NCBI GenBank assembly: GCA_910574715.1
Contig: CAJTCH010000012.1
Coordinates: 42,047-106,046 of the forward strand
Source of the DNA: Lachnospiraceae bacterium
Lineage (GTDB): Bacteria > Bacillota > Clostridia > Lachnospirales > Lachnospiraceae
Length of the DNA stretch: 64,000 bases
Direction: 5' to 3'
Of the stretch, positions 26,371 through 35,493 are shown piece after piece; positions within the stretch are counted from its first letter, which is position 1; every line of letters begins with the position of its first letter. Both the position numbers and the translations under genes were made by a program. The notes under the pieces were generated by a model. It was not told where the DNA came from. It did not search any database and saw nothing but the letters and a program-made list of their open reading frames with translations.

Positions 26371-27957
26371 ATGGGGATTTACCTTAACCCGGGGAACAGT
26401 GGGTTTGAACAGATATGCAGAGGTGAATACGTTGATAAGACAGGTCTTATCAAGTTGGTCAACCAGAGAATAGACGGGTCTGACAACCTGCTCTGTATCA
26501 GCAGGCCCCGCCGCTTTGGCAAATCCTATGCGGCGAAGATGTTGGCAGCTTATTATGATCGTTCCTGTGATTCTCATGAACTATTTGATAATAAGATGAT
26601 CTCGCATTCGAAGTCGTATTCTGCATATCTGAATCAATATAACGTAATCTATCTGGAAATAACAAGCTTTGTGTCATCAGCACGCAGACAAGGGATTTCT
26701 CTGCAGGAAGTTCCCAATATGATTGTCAATGCTCTGCAGGATGAACTTCTGTCTATAAATCCGGGGCTGCCGGAGGGGAAGAACCTGACTGATCTGCTGA
26801 TTTGTTTAGTTGAAAAGAGTGGTGGGAAGCCTTTTATTTTTATTATTGATGAATGGGATGTAGTGATCCGTGAAGTGAAAGATGATGAGACCGCACAGAA
26901 AAGATACATGGATTTGCTGCGAGAGTGGTTCAAGAACGGGAATTTTACACCGAAGGTCGTTGCGGCAGCTTACATGACAGGAATCCTGCCGATTAAAAAG
27001 GACGGGAAGCAATCGGCTATTTCTGAATTTGATGAGTTCACTATGCTCGCCCCATTTAATTTTGCGGAATATGTGGGATTTACGGAAGAAGAAGTTGTAG
27101 ATCGATGTGCGGAAAAAGGCATGGACTATGAGGAGATCAAGGCATGGTATAACGGGTATGACTTTCCTGAAGTTGGGGCTGTGTACAATCCATATTCTGT
27201 TATGAATGCTTTAAAATTGAGAAAATGCCGATCTTATTGGAGAAAAACACCAGCAGCGGAATCATTGAAGAGCTATATTAACATGGATTTTGAAGGTTTG
27301 CAGGCTACGGTTGCCCGTTTGATTGCCGGAGAAAAGATTCAAGTTAGTGCTGATGGGTTTCAGAATGACTTTGAGACATTTGAAAGTGCAGATGATGTAC
27401 TCACATTACTGATCCACTTGGGGTATCTGACTTATCATGAGGAGGAACAGCTTGTTCAGATACCGAACGAAGAGGTTCGAATGGAGTTCAGACAATTTCT
27501 CTCTCAGAAGAAGGTAAATACAGGATGGATAACACTTATCAGACGTTCGCAAAGGTTGCTGGACGATACGATTGCAGGGAATAGTGACGATGTAGCGGCT
27601 GCTCTGGAGGAAATCAGAGGAGAGCAGTATGCACCGCAGTATTATAACAATGAACAGGCATTAAGGGCTGTTGTAAAGTATGCATATATTGCTGCGTTCG
27701 GACGGTATGTAAGGATAGAAGAGATGCCGTCGGGCAAGGGAATAGTGGATGTTGTTTTTATCCCGGTTTTGTCATCCGGGCTTCCGGCAATGGTCATTGA
27801 ACTGCAATGGAATAAGACGTCAGGTGGCGCCATTGCGCAGATTAAGAATAAGAAATATACTGCCGCATTGAAACCATTTGTCAGTAATATACTACTTGTT
27901 GGAATTAATTATGATGAGAAGACAAAGGTGCATACCTGTAAGATAGAGAGGATTTAG
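26371..27957 (+). CDS. AAA-ATPase-like / PDDEXK nuclease-like protein, copy 1 (PF09820/DUF1703 type)
   Basis: The protein has 528 residues. The N-terminal AAA-ATPase-like domain (PF09820 type) has RPRRFGKS (P-loop, G50-K51-S52), Walker B FIFIIDEWD near 151-159 and AAYMTGILPIKK. The C-terminal PDDEXK_9-like domain has D460 and E477. The residue expected to be the catalytic lysine is glutamine here (IELQWNK, Q479, CAA at 27805), while copies 2 and 3 have IELKWNK. The nuclease site may therefore be weakened. The family is expanded in gut bacteria and has no established function. It starts after AAGGAGG and is followed 28 bp later by copy 2. Confidence 0.85.
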   Translation: MGIYLNPGNSGFEQICRGEYVDKTGLIKLVNQRIDGSDNLLCISRPRRFGKSYAAKMLAAYYDRSCDSHELFDNKMISHSKSYSAYLNQYNVIYLEITSFVSSARRQGISLQEVPNMIVNALQDELLSINPGLPEGKNLTDLLICLVEKSGGKPFIFIIDEWDVVIREVKDDETAQKRYMDLLREWFKNGNFTPKVVAAAYMTGILPIKKDGKQSAISEFDEFTMLAPFNFAEYVGFTEEEVVDRCAEKGMDYEEIKAWYNGYDFPEVGAVYNPYSVMNALKLRKCRSYWRKTPAAESLKSYINMDFEGLQATVARLIAGEKIQVSADGFQNDFETFESADDVLTLLIHLGYLTYHEEEQLVQIPNEEVRMEFRQFLSQKKVNTGWITLIRRSQRLLDDTIAGNSDDVAAALEEIRGEQYAPQYYNNEQALRAVVKYAYIAAFGRYVRIEEMPSGKGIVDVVFIPVLSSGLPAMVIELQWNKTSGGAIAQIKNKKYTAALKPFVSNILLVGINYDEKTKVHTCKIERI

Positions 27958-27985
27958 AGGAAGAGTAATTGAAGGGAGACAGGAA

Positions 27986-29590
27986 ATGGGTATATATGTG
28001 AATCCTGGAAATAGCGGTTTTGCCGAAATCAATGATCAGGATTATGTGGATAAGACGATGTTGATCGAACAGATCAATCGGACGGTCGGGAAAAAGGACA
28101 AGCTCACTTGTGTCAGCAGACCGCGGCGTTTTGGCAAATCGTATGCCGCGAAAATGCTCGCAGCATATTACGATTGTTCTTGTAATTCTCATGAGTTGTT
28201 TGCTGATAAGAAGATTGCAGGGACATCGGATTATAGGAATCACTTGAACAAGTACAGCGTAATCTATCTGGACATCACAGCTTTTACAGCTGATGCCCAG
28301 ATGCAGAATCGTTCAATGCGTGATGTTCCCGGCATGATTCAGGAGGCGATTCTAAAGGATCTGGCAGAGTGTGGATTCCAGGTTCAGAATGGAGATAGTC
28401 TGAACAATAATCTTCTGCGTATCGTCGGGCAGCCGGATGGAAAGCGGTTTGTGTTCATAATCGATGAATGGGATGCGGTGATCCGGGAGGCGAAAGACGA
28501 TCCTGAGGCGCAGAAAAAATTCCTGACCTTCCTCAGGGGGTGGTTTAAGAATGGCCAATTCACCCCAAAGGTTGTGGCGGCTGCCTATATGACGGGGATT
28601 CTTCCAATCAAGAAGGACGGTTCCCAGTCGGCAATCTCTGAATTCGAAGAATATTCCATGGTCAAACCATTGTTTTTCGGCAAATATGTTGGTTTCACTG
28701 AGGATGAGGTTCACTGTCTATGCGAAGAAAACGGAGTTGATTTTAAGACCATGAAGCATTGGTATGACGGATATGCGTTCAAGAATGTCGGATCTGTGTA
28801 CAATCCAAACTCTGTAATGAAGTCAATCCGCTATGATGATTTTGATTCTTACTGGACGGAAACCTCAGCGGCAGAAGGATTGATGGATTATATCAGCCGG
28901 GGATATAAGGATCTTACAAGGACTATCGCCGAGTTGATTGGCGGTGTTGCGGTAAAAGTCAGCATTACCGGGTTTGCCAATGATCTTACAACTTTTAGAG
29001 GAAGAGATGATGTTTTGACCTTGATGATTCATCTTGGTTATCTGGCATATGACTCCGAGAATCAGACGGTCAGGATTCCGAATGAGGAGATCAAGCTGGA
29101 ATTCCAGAAGGCTGTCCGGGAAGTAAAGCATGAAGCTACGATGAAACGTTTAGAAGAAAGCGATCAACTGTTTCTGGATACCATACATGAGAAAGCGGAC
29201 GCAGTTGCCGCACAGATTGAGAAGATCCATTTGGAAGAAACCGCACCTTTACACTACAACAAGGAAGATAGCCTGCGGAGTGTAATCAAGCTGGCGTATT
29301 ACACATATCGGGATCATTATGTGCAGTTTGAGGAACTTCCCGGCGGTGAGGGCTTTGCGGATGTGGTTTATTTTCCGCATCACGATTCGGACTGGCCAAC
29401 CTTGGTCATAGAATTAAAATGGAATAAATCTGCTCAAGGGGCCATTGATCAGATTTTGAATAAGAAGTATGCGAATGTTGCGGAGCGTTTTGGAACAGAT
29501 ATTTTACTAGTTGGGATTAATTACGAGAAAAATGCTCCTTCCGGCAAGAGAAGGCATACATGCAGTATTGTCAAATATGAGGCAAAATAG
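27986..29590 (+). CDS. AAA-ATPase-like / PDDEXK nuclease-like protein, copy 2 (PF09820/DUF1703 type)
   Basis: The protein has 534 residues, with the same architecture as copy 1: RPRRFGKS near 46-53, FVFIIDEWDAVIRE, AAYMTGILPIKKDGSQSA, and a C-terminal nuclease-like domain with FADVVYF and VIELKWNKSAQGAIDQI, which keeps the lysine. It is a diverged tandem paralogue. The start ATG follows GAAGGGAG. Both copies are intact, so selection may keep two versions. The biological role is unknown. Confidence 0.85.
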   Translation: MGIYVNPGNSGFAEINDQDYVDKTMLIEQINRTVGKKDKLTCVSRPRRFGKSYAAKMLAAYYDCSCNSHELFADKKIAGTSDYRNHLNKYSVIYLDITAFTADAQMQNRSMRDVPGMIQEAILKDLAECGFQVQNGDSLNNNLLRIVGQPDGKRFVFIIDEWDAVIREAKDDPEAQKKFLTFLRGWFKNGQFTPKVVAAAYMTGILPIKKDGSQSAISEFEEYSMVKPLFFGKYVGFTEDEVHCLCEENGVDFKTMKHWYDGYAFKNVGSVYNPNSVMKSIRYDDFDSYWTETSAAEGLMDYISRGYKDLTRTIAELIGGVAVKVSITGFANDLTTFRGRDDVLTLMIHLGYLAYDSENQTVRIPNEEIKLEFQKAVREVKHEATMKRLEESDQLFLDTIHEKADAVAAQIEKIHLEETAPLHYNKEDSLRSVIKLAYYTYRDHYVQFEELPGGEGFADVVYFPHHDSDWPTLVIELKWNKSAQGAIDQILNKKYANVAERFGTDILLVGINYEKNAPSGKRRHTCSIVKYEAK

Positions 29591-29640
29591 CAGCAAGTGT
29601 GATTATATAATTCGAAAAGTTTACACGGAGGACATACATC

Positions 29641-30663
29641 ATGAGAAAAGTAAAGGTAGGTATTGCAGGTCTTGGGAGATTAGGGAAGGTACATGCGCGC
29701 AATCTTGCGTTCAAGATCCCCAATGCAGAATTGACGGCGGCATGTTCCATCGTACCGGCTGAACTGGAATATGCCAGGGAGGAATTGGGCGTTACGGATG
29801 TTTACGAGGATTACAGGGAGATGTTGGCACGGGCGGATATTGACGCGGTCGCGATCGTTACCACGAGCGGCGAGCACTGCTGGCAGATCGCCGCGGCGTT
29901 GGATGCGGGAAAGCATGTATTTACCGACAAGCCGCTGGGAGTTACGGTAGAGGAGTGCAGGCTTGCCGAAGCTGCGGTTGAGCGGCATCCGGAGTCCGTC
30001 TTTTTCTTAGGCTTCATGCGCCGTTACGATCCGTCTTATGCTTATGCGAAGAAGAAGATCGAGGAAGGAGTGATCGGGACTCCTTACATGGTGAAGGCTG
30101 CGGGGATAGATCCGGAGGCTTTGGTGGAAGGTGCGATCCGGTTTGCGGCGACAAGCGGCGGTATCTTCATAGATATGGCGATCCATGATATAGATCTGAT
30201 GCGCTGGTTCTTAGGCTCCGATCCGGTAGAAGTGTACGCGGCGGGAGCTACTTTTAAGCATCCTGAATTCGTGGAAGCGGGAGACGACGAGACGGGAGCA
30301 GCTATGTACAAATGTGCCAACGGCGCGCTTGGAATCATCCATGTAGGGCGAACGGCGGCCCATGGCTACCATATAGAGACGGAGATCATCGGGACGGAAG
30401 GGTCGCTTTGGATCAGTCCGGTACCGGAAAAGAATCTGTGTATGATCTATGATAAGAATGGTGCGGTGACAGAGTGTGTCAGCGGTTTCCCGGAGAGATT
30501 CGCAGAAGCCTATTTGCTGGAGATGCAGGAATTTGTCGATTGTGTCGCTGACGGGAAGAAACCGGAAGTCACGGTATATGATGGGACGAAGTCTACACAG
30601 ATTGGATTTGCCACGACACAGGCCTGGAAGACCGGCAGTATCGTGAAGATTGAGTATAATTAG
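29641..30663 (+). CDS. Gfo/Idh/MocA-family oxidoreductase
   Basis: The protein has 340 residues. The N-terminal NAD(P)-binding fold has VGIAGLGRLGKVHA at 5-18, the family's DKPLG lysine motif near residue 100, and the catalytic-domain blocks FLGFMRRYDP and GGIFIDMAIHDIDLMRW. It resembles inositol 2-dehydrogenase and related polyol or sugar dehydrogenases, but the substrate is not certain. The gene stands alone on this strand, with a strong palindrome between it and the convergent dehydrogenase gene. Confidence 0.85.
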   Translation: MRKVKVGIAGLGRLGKVHARNLAFKIPNAELTAACSIVPAELEYAREELGVTDVYEDYREMLARADIDAVAIVTTSGEHCWQIAAALDAGKHVFTDKPLGVTVEECRLAEAAVERHPESVFFLGFMRRYDPSYAYAKKKIEEGVIGTPYMVKAAGIDPEALVEGAIRFAATSGGIFIDMAIHDIDLMRWFLGSDPVEVYAAGATFKHPEFVEAGDDETGAAMYKCANGALGIIHVGRTAAHGYHIETEIIGTEGSLWISPVPEKNLCMIYDKNGAVTECVSGFPERFAEAYLLEMQEFVDCVADGKKPEVTVYDGTKSTQIGFATTQAWKTGSIVKIEYN

Positions 30664-30699
30664 GTAGCCCGATATGGTCATCAGGTACACCGCATTTCG

Positions 30700-30744
30700 C
30701 AGTTGGGGACGTAGTAAAGTTGCATTTTACTACGTCCCCAACTG
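30700..30744. repeat. 19-bp perfect palindrome, 7-nt loop (dispersed GGGACRTAGTAAA family)
   Basis: CAGTTGGGGACGTAGTAAA (30700-30718) pairs exactly with 30726-30744 across the loop GTTGCAT. It lies between convergent genes, so it could act as a bidirectional terminator. The same core recurs at 62561 and 63861. Confidence 0.85.
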
Positions 30745-30764
30745 ATTATTACGTTTCTAGTTGA

Positions 30765-31793
30765 TCAGTTCTGCGGCAGTACGACTACCTTCACGGAATC
30801 GTTCGCCATCTGCTTCTTGATAGCTTCTTCCAACTGTTCTGTCGGATACCGGTGTGTGATCAGCGGCTTTAAGTTCAGGCGTTTCTCGCTGATTAGGCTG
30901 GCTGCGCGGTACTGTGTATCCGGATTAACGAAGGATCCCTTGATAGTAAGTTCCTTCTGGAATACATCGATCAACGGCAGTTCGAAGGTATCATTAGGAT
31001 TCGGTACGCTAAAGAGCAGGATCTTGCCGCCCTTTCCGGCGATATGGACAGCCTGCCCGACGGCGACCGGCCTGCCGACACATTCGATAACGACGTCGGC
31101 ATAGTCTTTCCCGATGGTTGACTGAAGCTGTTCCTTAAGGTCGCCTGCCACAGGGTCGACGGCCGCGTCGGCGCCTAAGGAGATGGCAAGATCTCTTCTC
31201 ATCTCTACAGGCTCGCTGACAACGACCTTGGAGGCGCCGCTGATCCTTGCAAGCTGTGCCATGATCTGTCCGATGGCTCCTCCGCCGACGATGCAGACCG
31301 TATCACCCTGGGTAATGCCGATATTGTCGATGCCGCGCAGGCAGCAGGCAACCGGCTCTGCCATGGCTGCTTCTTCATAATCTACATCCGGTGACAGCAG
31401 GATTGCCTGTTTCTCCGGTACGGCACAGTAGGCTTCGAAACCTCCGTTCTGATTAACACCGACGGCGCTCATGGACGGACAGTAATTCTTCTTGCCGTTC
31501 AGGCAGTAGTCACAGTTCCCGCAGTACATGTTGGGGTCGACGGTTACCTTGTCCCCGACCTTGATCCGGGAGGTTCCGGGTGCGCATTCAACGACTTCCC
31601 CGGAGAATTCGTGTCCGAGAACTACGGGTACGGTAGCTTCTGTGGCGCCGGGAGATCCGTGGAAGATGTGGACATCTGTGCCGCAGATGCCGCATGCCAT
31701 TACCTTGATGAGGATCTCTCCGTCTTTGAGAGAAGGAATCTCCAGTTCACGGGTTTCGATAGTTTCTTTTCCTAAATATACGGCTGCTTTCAT
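30765..31793 (-). CDS. Zinc-dependent medium-chain alcohol/polyol dehydrogenase
   Basis: The protein has 342 residues. The catalytic zinc site is visible as CGICGTDVH (residues 34-42) and GHEFSGEV, the structural zinc site as CGNCDYCLNGKKNYC near 95-109, and the NAD-binding fold as VCIVGGGAIGQIMAQLA. Overall it resembles L-iditol/sorbitol or threonine dehydrogenases. It may work with the neighbouring Gfo/Idh/MocA enzyme or the alpha-glucosidase genes in sugar use (inference). The start is preceded by AAGGAG. The 183 bases upstream hold no gene and probably carry its promoter. Confidence 0.9.
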   Translation of the reverse strand: MKAAVYLGKETIETRELEIPSLKDGEILIKVMACGICGTDVHIFHGSPGATEATVPVVLGHEFSGEVVECAPGTSRIKVGDKVTVDPNMYCGNCDYCLNGKKNYCPSMSAVGVNQNGGFEAYCAVPEKQAILLSPDVDYEEAAMAEPVACCLRGIDNIGITQGDTVCIVGGGAIGQIMAQLARISGASKVVVSEPVEMRRDLAISLGADAAVDPVAGDLKEQLQSTIGKDYADVVIECVGRPVAVGQAVHIAGKGGKILLFSVPNPNDTFELPLIDVFQKELTIKGSFVNPDTQYRAASLISEKRLNLKPLITHRYPTEQLEEAIKKQMANDSVKVVVLPQN

Positions 31794-31976
31794 GTTGTTT
31801 CTCCTTGTGTGTTCTTAGACGTGCAATAAGCCCAATGTCCGTATCTGTTTGGAACATTTGGCGTTGATTGCCTGATTGATATGTTGTCATCTGATAATTA
31901 GCATAACAACTCAGAGAAGCTGTTCGGTTTCTAATTAGCTGCTTATCAGACAGATCTATCATATCATATCATATAT

Positions 31977-33641
31977 TTATCTTATTAGCACAAAAGCTTC
32001 ATAAGGTTTTATTATAATATTGCTCTCGCCGTAATCATTTTCCATATTAGAGATCAGGCAGGGAGCGCCTGTGAATTCTTCCGGTATGGTAAATGCGGTA
32101 TCCTGGTCGGTGAAGTTTGTGACTACTAAGAGTTTCTGTTCATCCAATGTCCTGGTGTAGACGAATAATTCTTCGCTGTCTTCCATCAGAGGCTCGTATT
32201 TGCCATATACCATGATCGGATTCTCTTTCCTCAGAGCGATCAGCTTCTTATAATAATGGAACACAGAGTCCGGGTCTTTGGTCTCGGCCTTGGCGTTGAT
32301 CTCTTTGTAGTTCGGATTGACTGCGATCCACGGGGTACCGGTGGTGAAACCGGCCTGTTCGCTGTCATCCCACTGTACCGGTGTCCTGGCATTGTCACGG
32401 CTTCTGAAAATGATACATGGCCAGAAGTCTTCATGAGAAACCTGCCCGCTTAAGCACCATTCTTTGTAGGCGTTGATGCTCTCGATGTCACGGAAATCAT
32501 CCGGGCTCTGGAACGGATAGTTTGTCATGCCAAGCTCTTCGCCCTGATAGATATAAGGGGAGCCCTGCATCATATGGAGGCAAGTGGCAAGCATCTTGGC
32601 GGAAGCTTCCCGGTACTCGGGCCTGTCATCGCCAAAGCGGGATACAGCTCTTGGCTGATCGTGGTTATCCCAGAATAAGCTGTTCCATGCTTTGCCGTAC
32701 AGATCCATCTGCCAGCGGCTTAAGATGGCTTTTAATTTGGTAAGCTGCCATTTCTTATTATCCCATTTGCCATATTTGCCGTGGTTATCTACGTGTTCGA
32801 ATTGGAATACCATATTAAGCTCGTTCGTGTCTTCTCCCGCATACTGCTTAGCTAGTTCGGTGGTAACGCCGGGAGTCTCGCCTACGGTCATAATGTCATA
32901 TTTGGATAATACTCTTTCGTTCATTTCTTTTAAATATCTGTGAATGTTGGGACCATGTACGCAGTATGGAGAGTAATCGCCGTAAAAATCCGTTACTTCT
33001 CCGTCCGGCATCTCTTCCGTCTTGGAGATCATACTGATCACATCCATGCGGAAACCGTCGATTCCCTTGTCGCACCACCAGGTCATCATGTTGAAGACCT
33101 GGTCGCGGACCTTCGGATTATCCCAATTCAGGTCTGGCTGCTTCTTGGAGAATAAGTGCAGATAGTACATGGCCGTCTCTTCATCGTACTGCCACGCGGA
33201 GCCGCCGAAACAGGAACCCCAGTTGTTCGGTGGTGTCTGGTTGTCTTTGCCTTCCCTCCAGATATAGTAGTCCCGGTAATCATTGTCCTTAGACTTACGG
33301 CTCTCCATAAACCATGGATGTTCGTCGGAGGTGTGGTTTACCACCAGGTCCATGACTACGCGAAGCCCTCTCTTATGAGCTTCTGTAAGCATCTCGTCAA
33401 AGTCCTCCATGGTTCCGAATTCGTCCATGATCGCCTGATAATCGCTGATATCGTAACCGTTGTCGTCGTTTGGTGATTTATAAATAGGGGAGAGCCAGAT
33501 GACGTCGATCCCCAGGTATTTCAGATAATCCAGACGGCTTGAGATTCCCTTGATATCTCCGATGCCGTCTCCGTTGCTGTCCATAAAACTGCGAGGGTAG
33601 ATCTGATAGATCACAGCCTCTTTCCACCATGTTCTTTTCAT
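31977..33641 (-). CDS. GH13 alpha-glucosidase (oligo-1,6-glucosidase-like)
   Basis: The protein has 554 residues, the usual size of GH13 subfamily 31 enzymes. Conserved regions are YPRSFMDSNGDGIGDIKGI near the N-terminus, DLVVNHTSDEH, GFRMDVISM with the nucleophile aspartate, TVGETPG with the acid/base glutamate, and DNHDQPR. It lacks a signal peptide, so it should cleave imported oligosaccharides (isomaltose, isomaltulose, sucrose or similar) in the cytoplasm. It follows a second GH13 gene by about 100 bp on the same strand. Confidence 0.93.
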   Translation of the reverse strand: MKRTWWKEAVIYQIYPRSFMDSNGDGIGDIKGISSRLDYLKYLGIDVIWLSPIYKSPNDDNGYDISDYQAIMDEFGTMEDFDEMLTEAHKRGLRVVMDLVVNHTSDEHPWFMESRKSKDNDYRDYYIWREGKDNQTPPNNWGSCFGGSAWQYDEETAMYYLHLFSKKQPDLNWDNPKVRDQVFNMMTWWCDKGIDGFRMDVISMISKTEEMPDGEVTDFYGDYSPYCVHGPNIHRYLKEMNERVLSKYDIMTVGETPGVTTELAKQYAGEDTNELNMVFQFEHVDNHGKYGKWDNKKWQLTKLKAILSRWQMDLYGKAWNSLFWDNHDQPRAVSRFGDDRPEYREASAKMLATCLHMMQGSPYIYQGEELGMTNYPFQSPDDFRDIESINAYKEWCLSGQVSHEDFWPCIIFRSRDNARTPVQWDDSEQAGFTTGTPWIAVNPNYKEINAKAETKDPDSVFHYYKKLIALRKENPIMVYGKYEPLMEDSEELFVYTRTLDEQKLLVVTNFTDQDTAFTIPEEFTGAPCLISNMENDYGESNIIIKPYEAFVLIR

Positions 33642-33659
33642 AAATGTAAGTCCTTTCTG

Positions 33660-33735
33660 CTATATTCTATTCTACGTGTCTCAAAAGCGATGCTTTTCTG
33701 CAGGCGAACTACACGGCTTCGAGCCGCCTGTATCA
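33660..33735 (-). terminator. Hairpins between the two GH13 genes
   Basis: A CAGGCG...CGCCTG stem with an inner CGGCTTCGAGCCG loop (about 33701-33730) and AAAAGC/GCTTTT near 33683-33697 lie just after the upstream GH13 gene. The inner stem is strong but the T-run is poor, so termination may be partial. Confidence 0.35.
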
Positions 33736-33743
33736 TGATTGTA

Positions 33744-35408
33744 TCACATTTCTAAGATAATAACCTGATATCCGTGCAATTTCAGAATATTATATTCTTC
33801 TGTAAGGTCAGGAAAGTTGTTCAATAATACTTGCCTGTAAGTTCCGGGAAGCTTCACTTCCTGTGCTTCCTTCTGGTAATTCCCGATCACCAGAAGAGTT
33901 TTATCAGCCTTGCGGTAGTAGGCCATCAGATTATGCTGTTCTTCAAGGTATGGCTCCAATGTACCGTACACGACCGTCTCTTTGAATTCCGGCGCTTTGC
34001 GCAGTGCGATCAATTTCTTGTAGAAGCTTCGCACAGAATCAGGATCATCTAGCTGATCCTTTACATTGATGGAAGTGTAATTCGGATTCACCTTAAGCCA
34101 TGGCGTACCGGTGGTAAAGCCTGCGTGATCTGCATCTGACCACTGCATGGGCGTCCTGGCGTTGTCGCGGCTGAATTTGGCTACGGCTCTCAGCGCGTCT
34201 TCTGGTGTCAGGCCTGCATCTAAGGCAACCTGGTATTCGTCCAGGGTGGAGATGTCGTCGATCTCGTCGATCGAAGAGAAGGGAACATTCTCCATTCCCA
34301 ATTCCTGTCCCTGGTAGATGAACGGCAGCCCGCGCAGCATGAAATTCAGTGCGGCAAGCATCTTCTTACTCTGTACGCTGCACTCGCCTTCCGGGATATA
34401 ACGGCTGACACCACGGGGTTCATCATGGTTCTCGATGATATTGGAGAGGAAACCGGTCTCTCCAATCTTAGCCTGTGATTCGAAACAGCATCTCTTGTAG
34501 TCATCCGGCGTGATGGGACGTGCGTCGTACCATCCCTTGGCGCTGTTTCCGAAGATCGTCTCGTTGAAATCAAACATGCTGGAGAAATATCCGTTCTCTC
34601 CGATAAAATCAGGAATCTCTTCCGGTTTTTCATTGAATACTTCCCCGACAGAGAACGCGTCGTATTTCTTGAAGGTACGGTCCCGCATCTCGCCTAAGAA
34701 TTTGCCGATCCCGCTGGCTTCTTTTAACATGGAATGGATGCTGCAAAGACCGTCCTCGCGGTCGGACTCATAGTTCTTGAAAGGCAGTGCCTTCTTGATA
34801 TTGATGATCGCGTCGATACGGAATCCTCCCAGGCCCTTGTCAAGCCACCAGTTGATATTCTTATAGACCTCTTCCCGTACCTCCGGGTTCTCCCAGTTCA
34901 GGTCCGGCTGTTTCTTGTGAAATACGTGTAGATACTGCTTGTCTGTTCCCGGTAAGTCTTCCCAGACTGGACCGCCGAAATAAGAGCGCCAGTTGGTGGG
35001 CAGCTCTCCGTCCTTCTTATCGCGCAGATAGAAGAAATTGCCATATTTGCCTTCAGGATCCTTGCAGGCCTTCTTGAACCATTCATGTTCGTCGGAACAG
35101 TGGTTTACCACCAGATCCATCAGGATATACATATTCCGCTTTTTTGCCTCGGCGATCAACTGTTCCATATCGTCCATCGTGCCGAAGCGCGGGTCGATAT
35201 TATAGTAATCGGAGATGTCATAGCCTTCGTCAGCCAGTGGGGAAGAGTAACAGGGGGAGAGCCAGATAATATCGATCCCTAAGTCCTTAAGGTAATCCAG
35301 TTTGCTGATAATACCCGGGATATCTCCGATTCCGTCACCGTTGGAATCATAGAAGCTCTTCGGATAGATCTGATAAGCGACTTTGTCTTGCCACCATTTT
35401 TTCGTCAT
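33744..35408 (-). CDS. GH13 alpha-glucosidase, second copy
   Basis: The protein has 554 residues. It shows YPKSFYDSNGDGIGDIPGI, DLVVNHCSDEH, GFRIDAIINI (nucleophile), SVGEVFN (acid/base) and ENHDEPR. It is a diverged relative of the downstream GH13 gene, and the two probably differ in linkage or chain-length preference. GGAGG stands 8 bases before the ATG at 35408 but only 2 before the in-frame ATG at 35414, so the former is preferred. The AraC-type regulator upstream is a likely controller. Confidence 0.93.
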   Translation of the reverse strand: MTKKWWQDKVAYQIYPKSFYDSNGDGIGDIPGIISKLDYLKDLGIDIIWLSPCYSSPLADEGYDISDYYNIDPRFGTMDDMEQLIAEAKKRNMYILMDLVVNHCSDEHEWFKKACKDPEGKYGNFFYLRDKKDGELPTNWRSYFGGPVWEDLPGTDKQYLHVFHKKQPDLNWENPEVREEVYKNINWWLDKGLGGFRIDAIINIKKALPFKNYESDREDGLCSIHSMLKEASGIGKFLGEMRDRTFKKYDAFSVGEVFNEKPEEIPDFIGENGYFSSMFDFNETIFGNSAKGWYDARPITPDDYKRCCFESQAKIGETGFLSNIIENHDEPRGVSRYIPEGECSVQSKKMLAALNFMLRGLPFIYQGQELGMENVPFSSIDEIDDISTLDEYQVALDAGLTPEDALRAVAKFSRDNARTPMQWSDADHAGFTTGTPWLKVNPNYTSINVKDQLDDPDSVRSFYKKLIALRKAPEFKETVVYGTLEPYLEEQHNLMAYYRKADKTLLVIGNYQKEAQEVKLPGTYRQVLLNNFPDLTEEYNILKLHGYQVIILEM

Positions 35409-35445
35409 AGTCATAACCTCCGCTGAAAAAAATCTTTGTGATTCT

Positions 35446-35474
35446 ATTATAGCGGCGAAGAGGTGCGATGTCTT
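35446..35474 (-). promoter_or_regulatory. Promoter for the GH13 gene at 33744
   Basis: On the minus strand TATAAT (35446-35451) is 17 bases from AAGACA (35469-35474). The -10 is perfect and the -35 poor, which fits a promoter needing an activator such as the adjacent AraC protein. Confidence 0.5.
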
Positions 35475-35493
35475 ATATTTCTCTGATTAAAAA

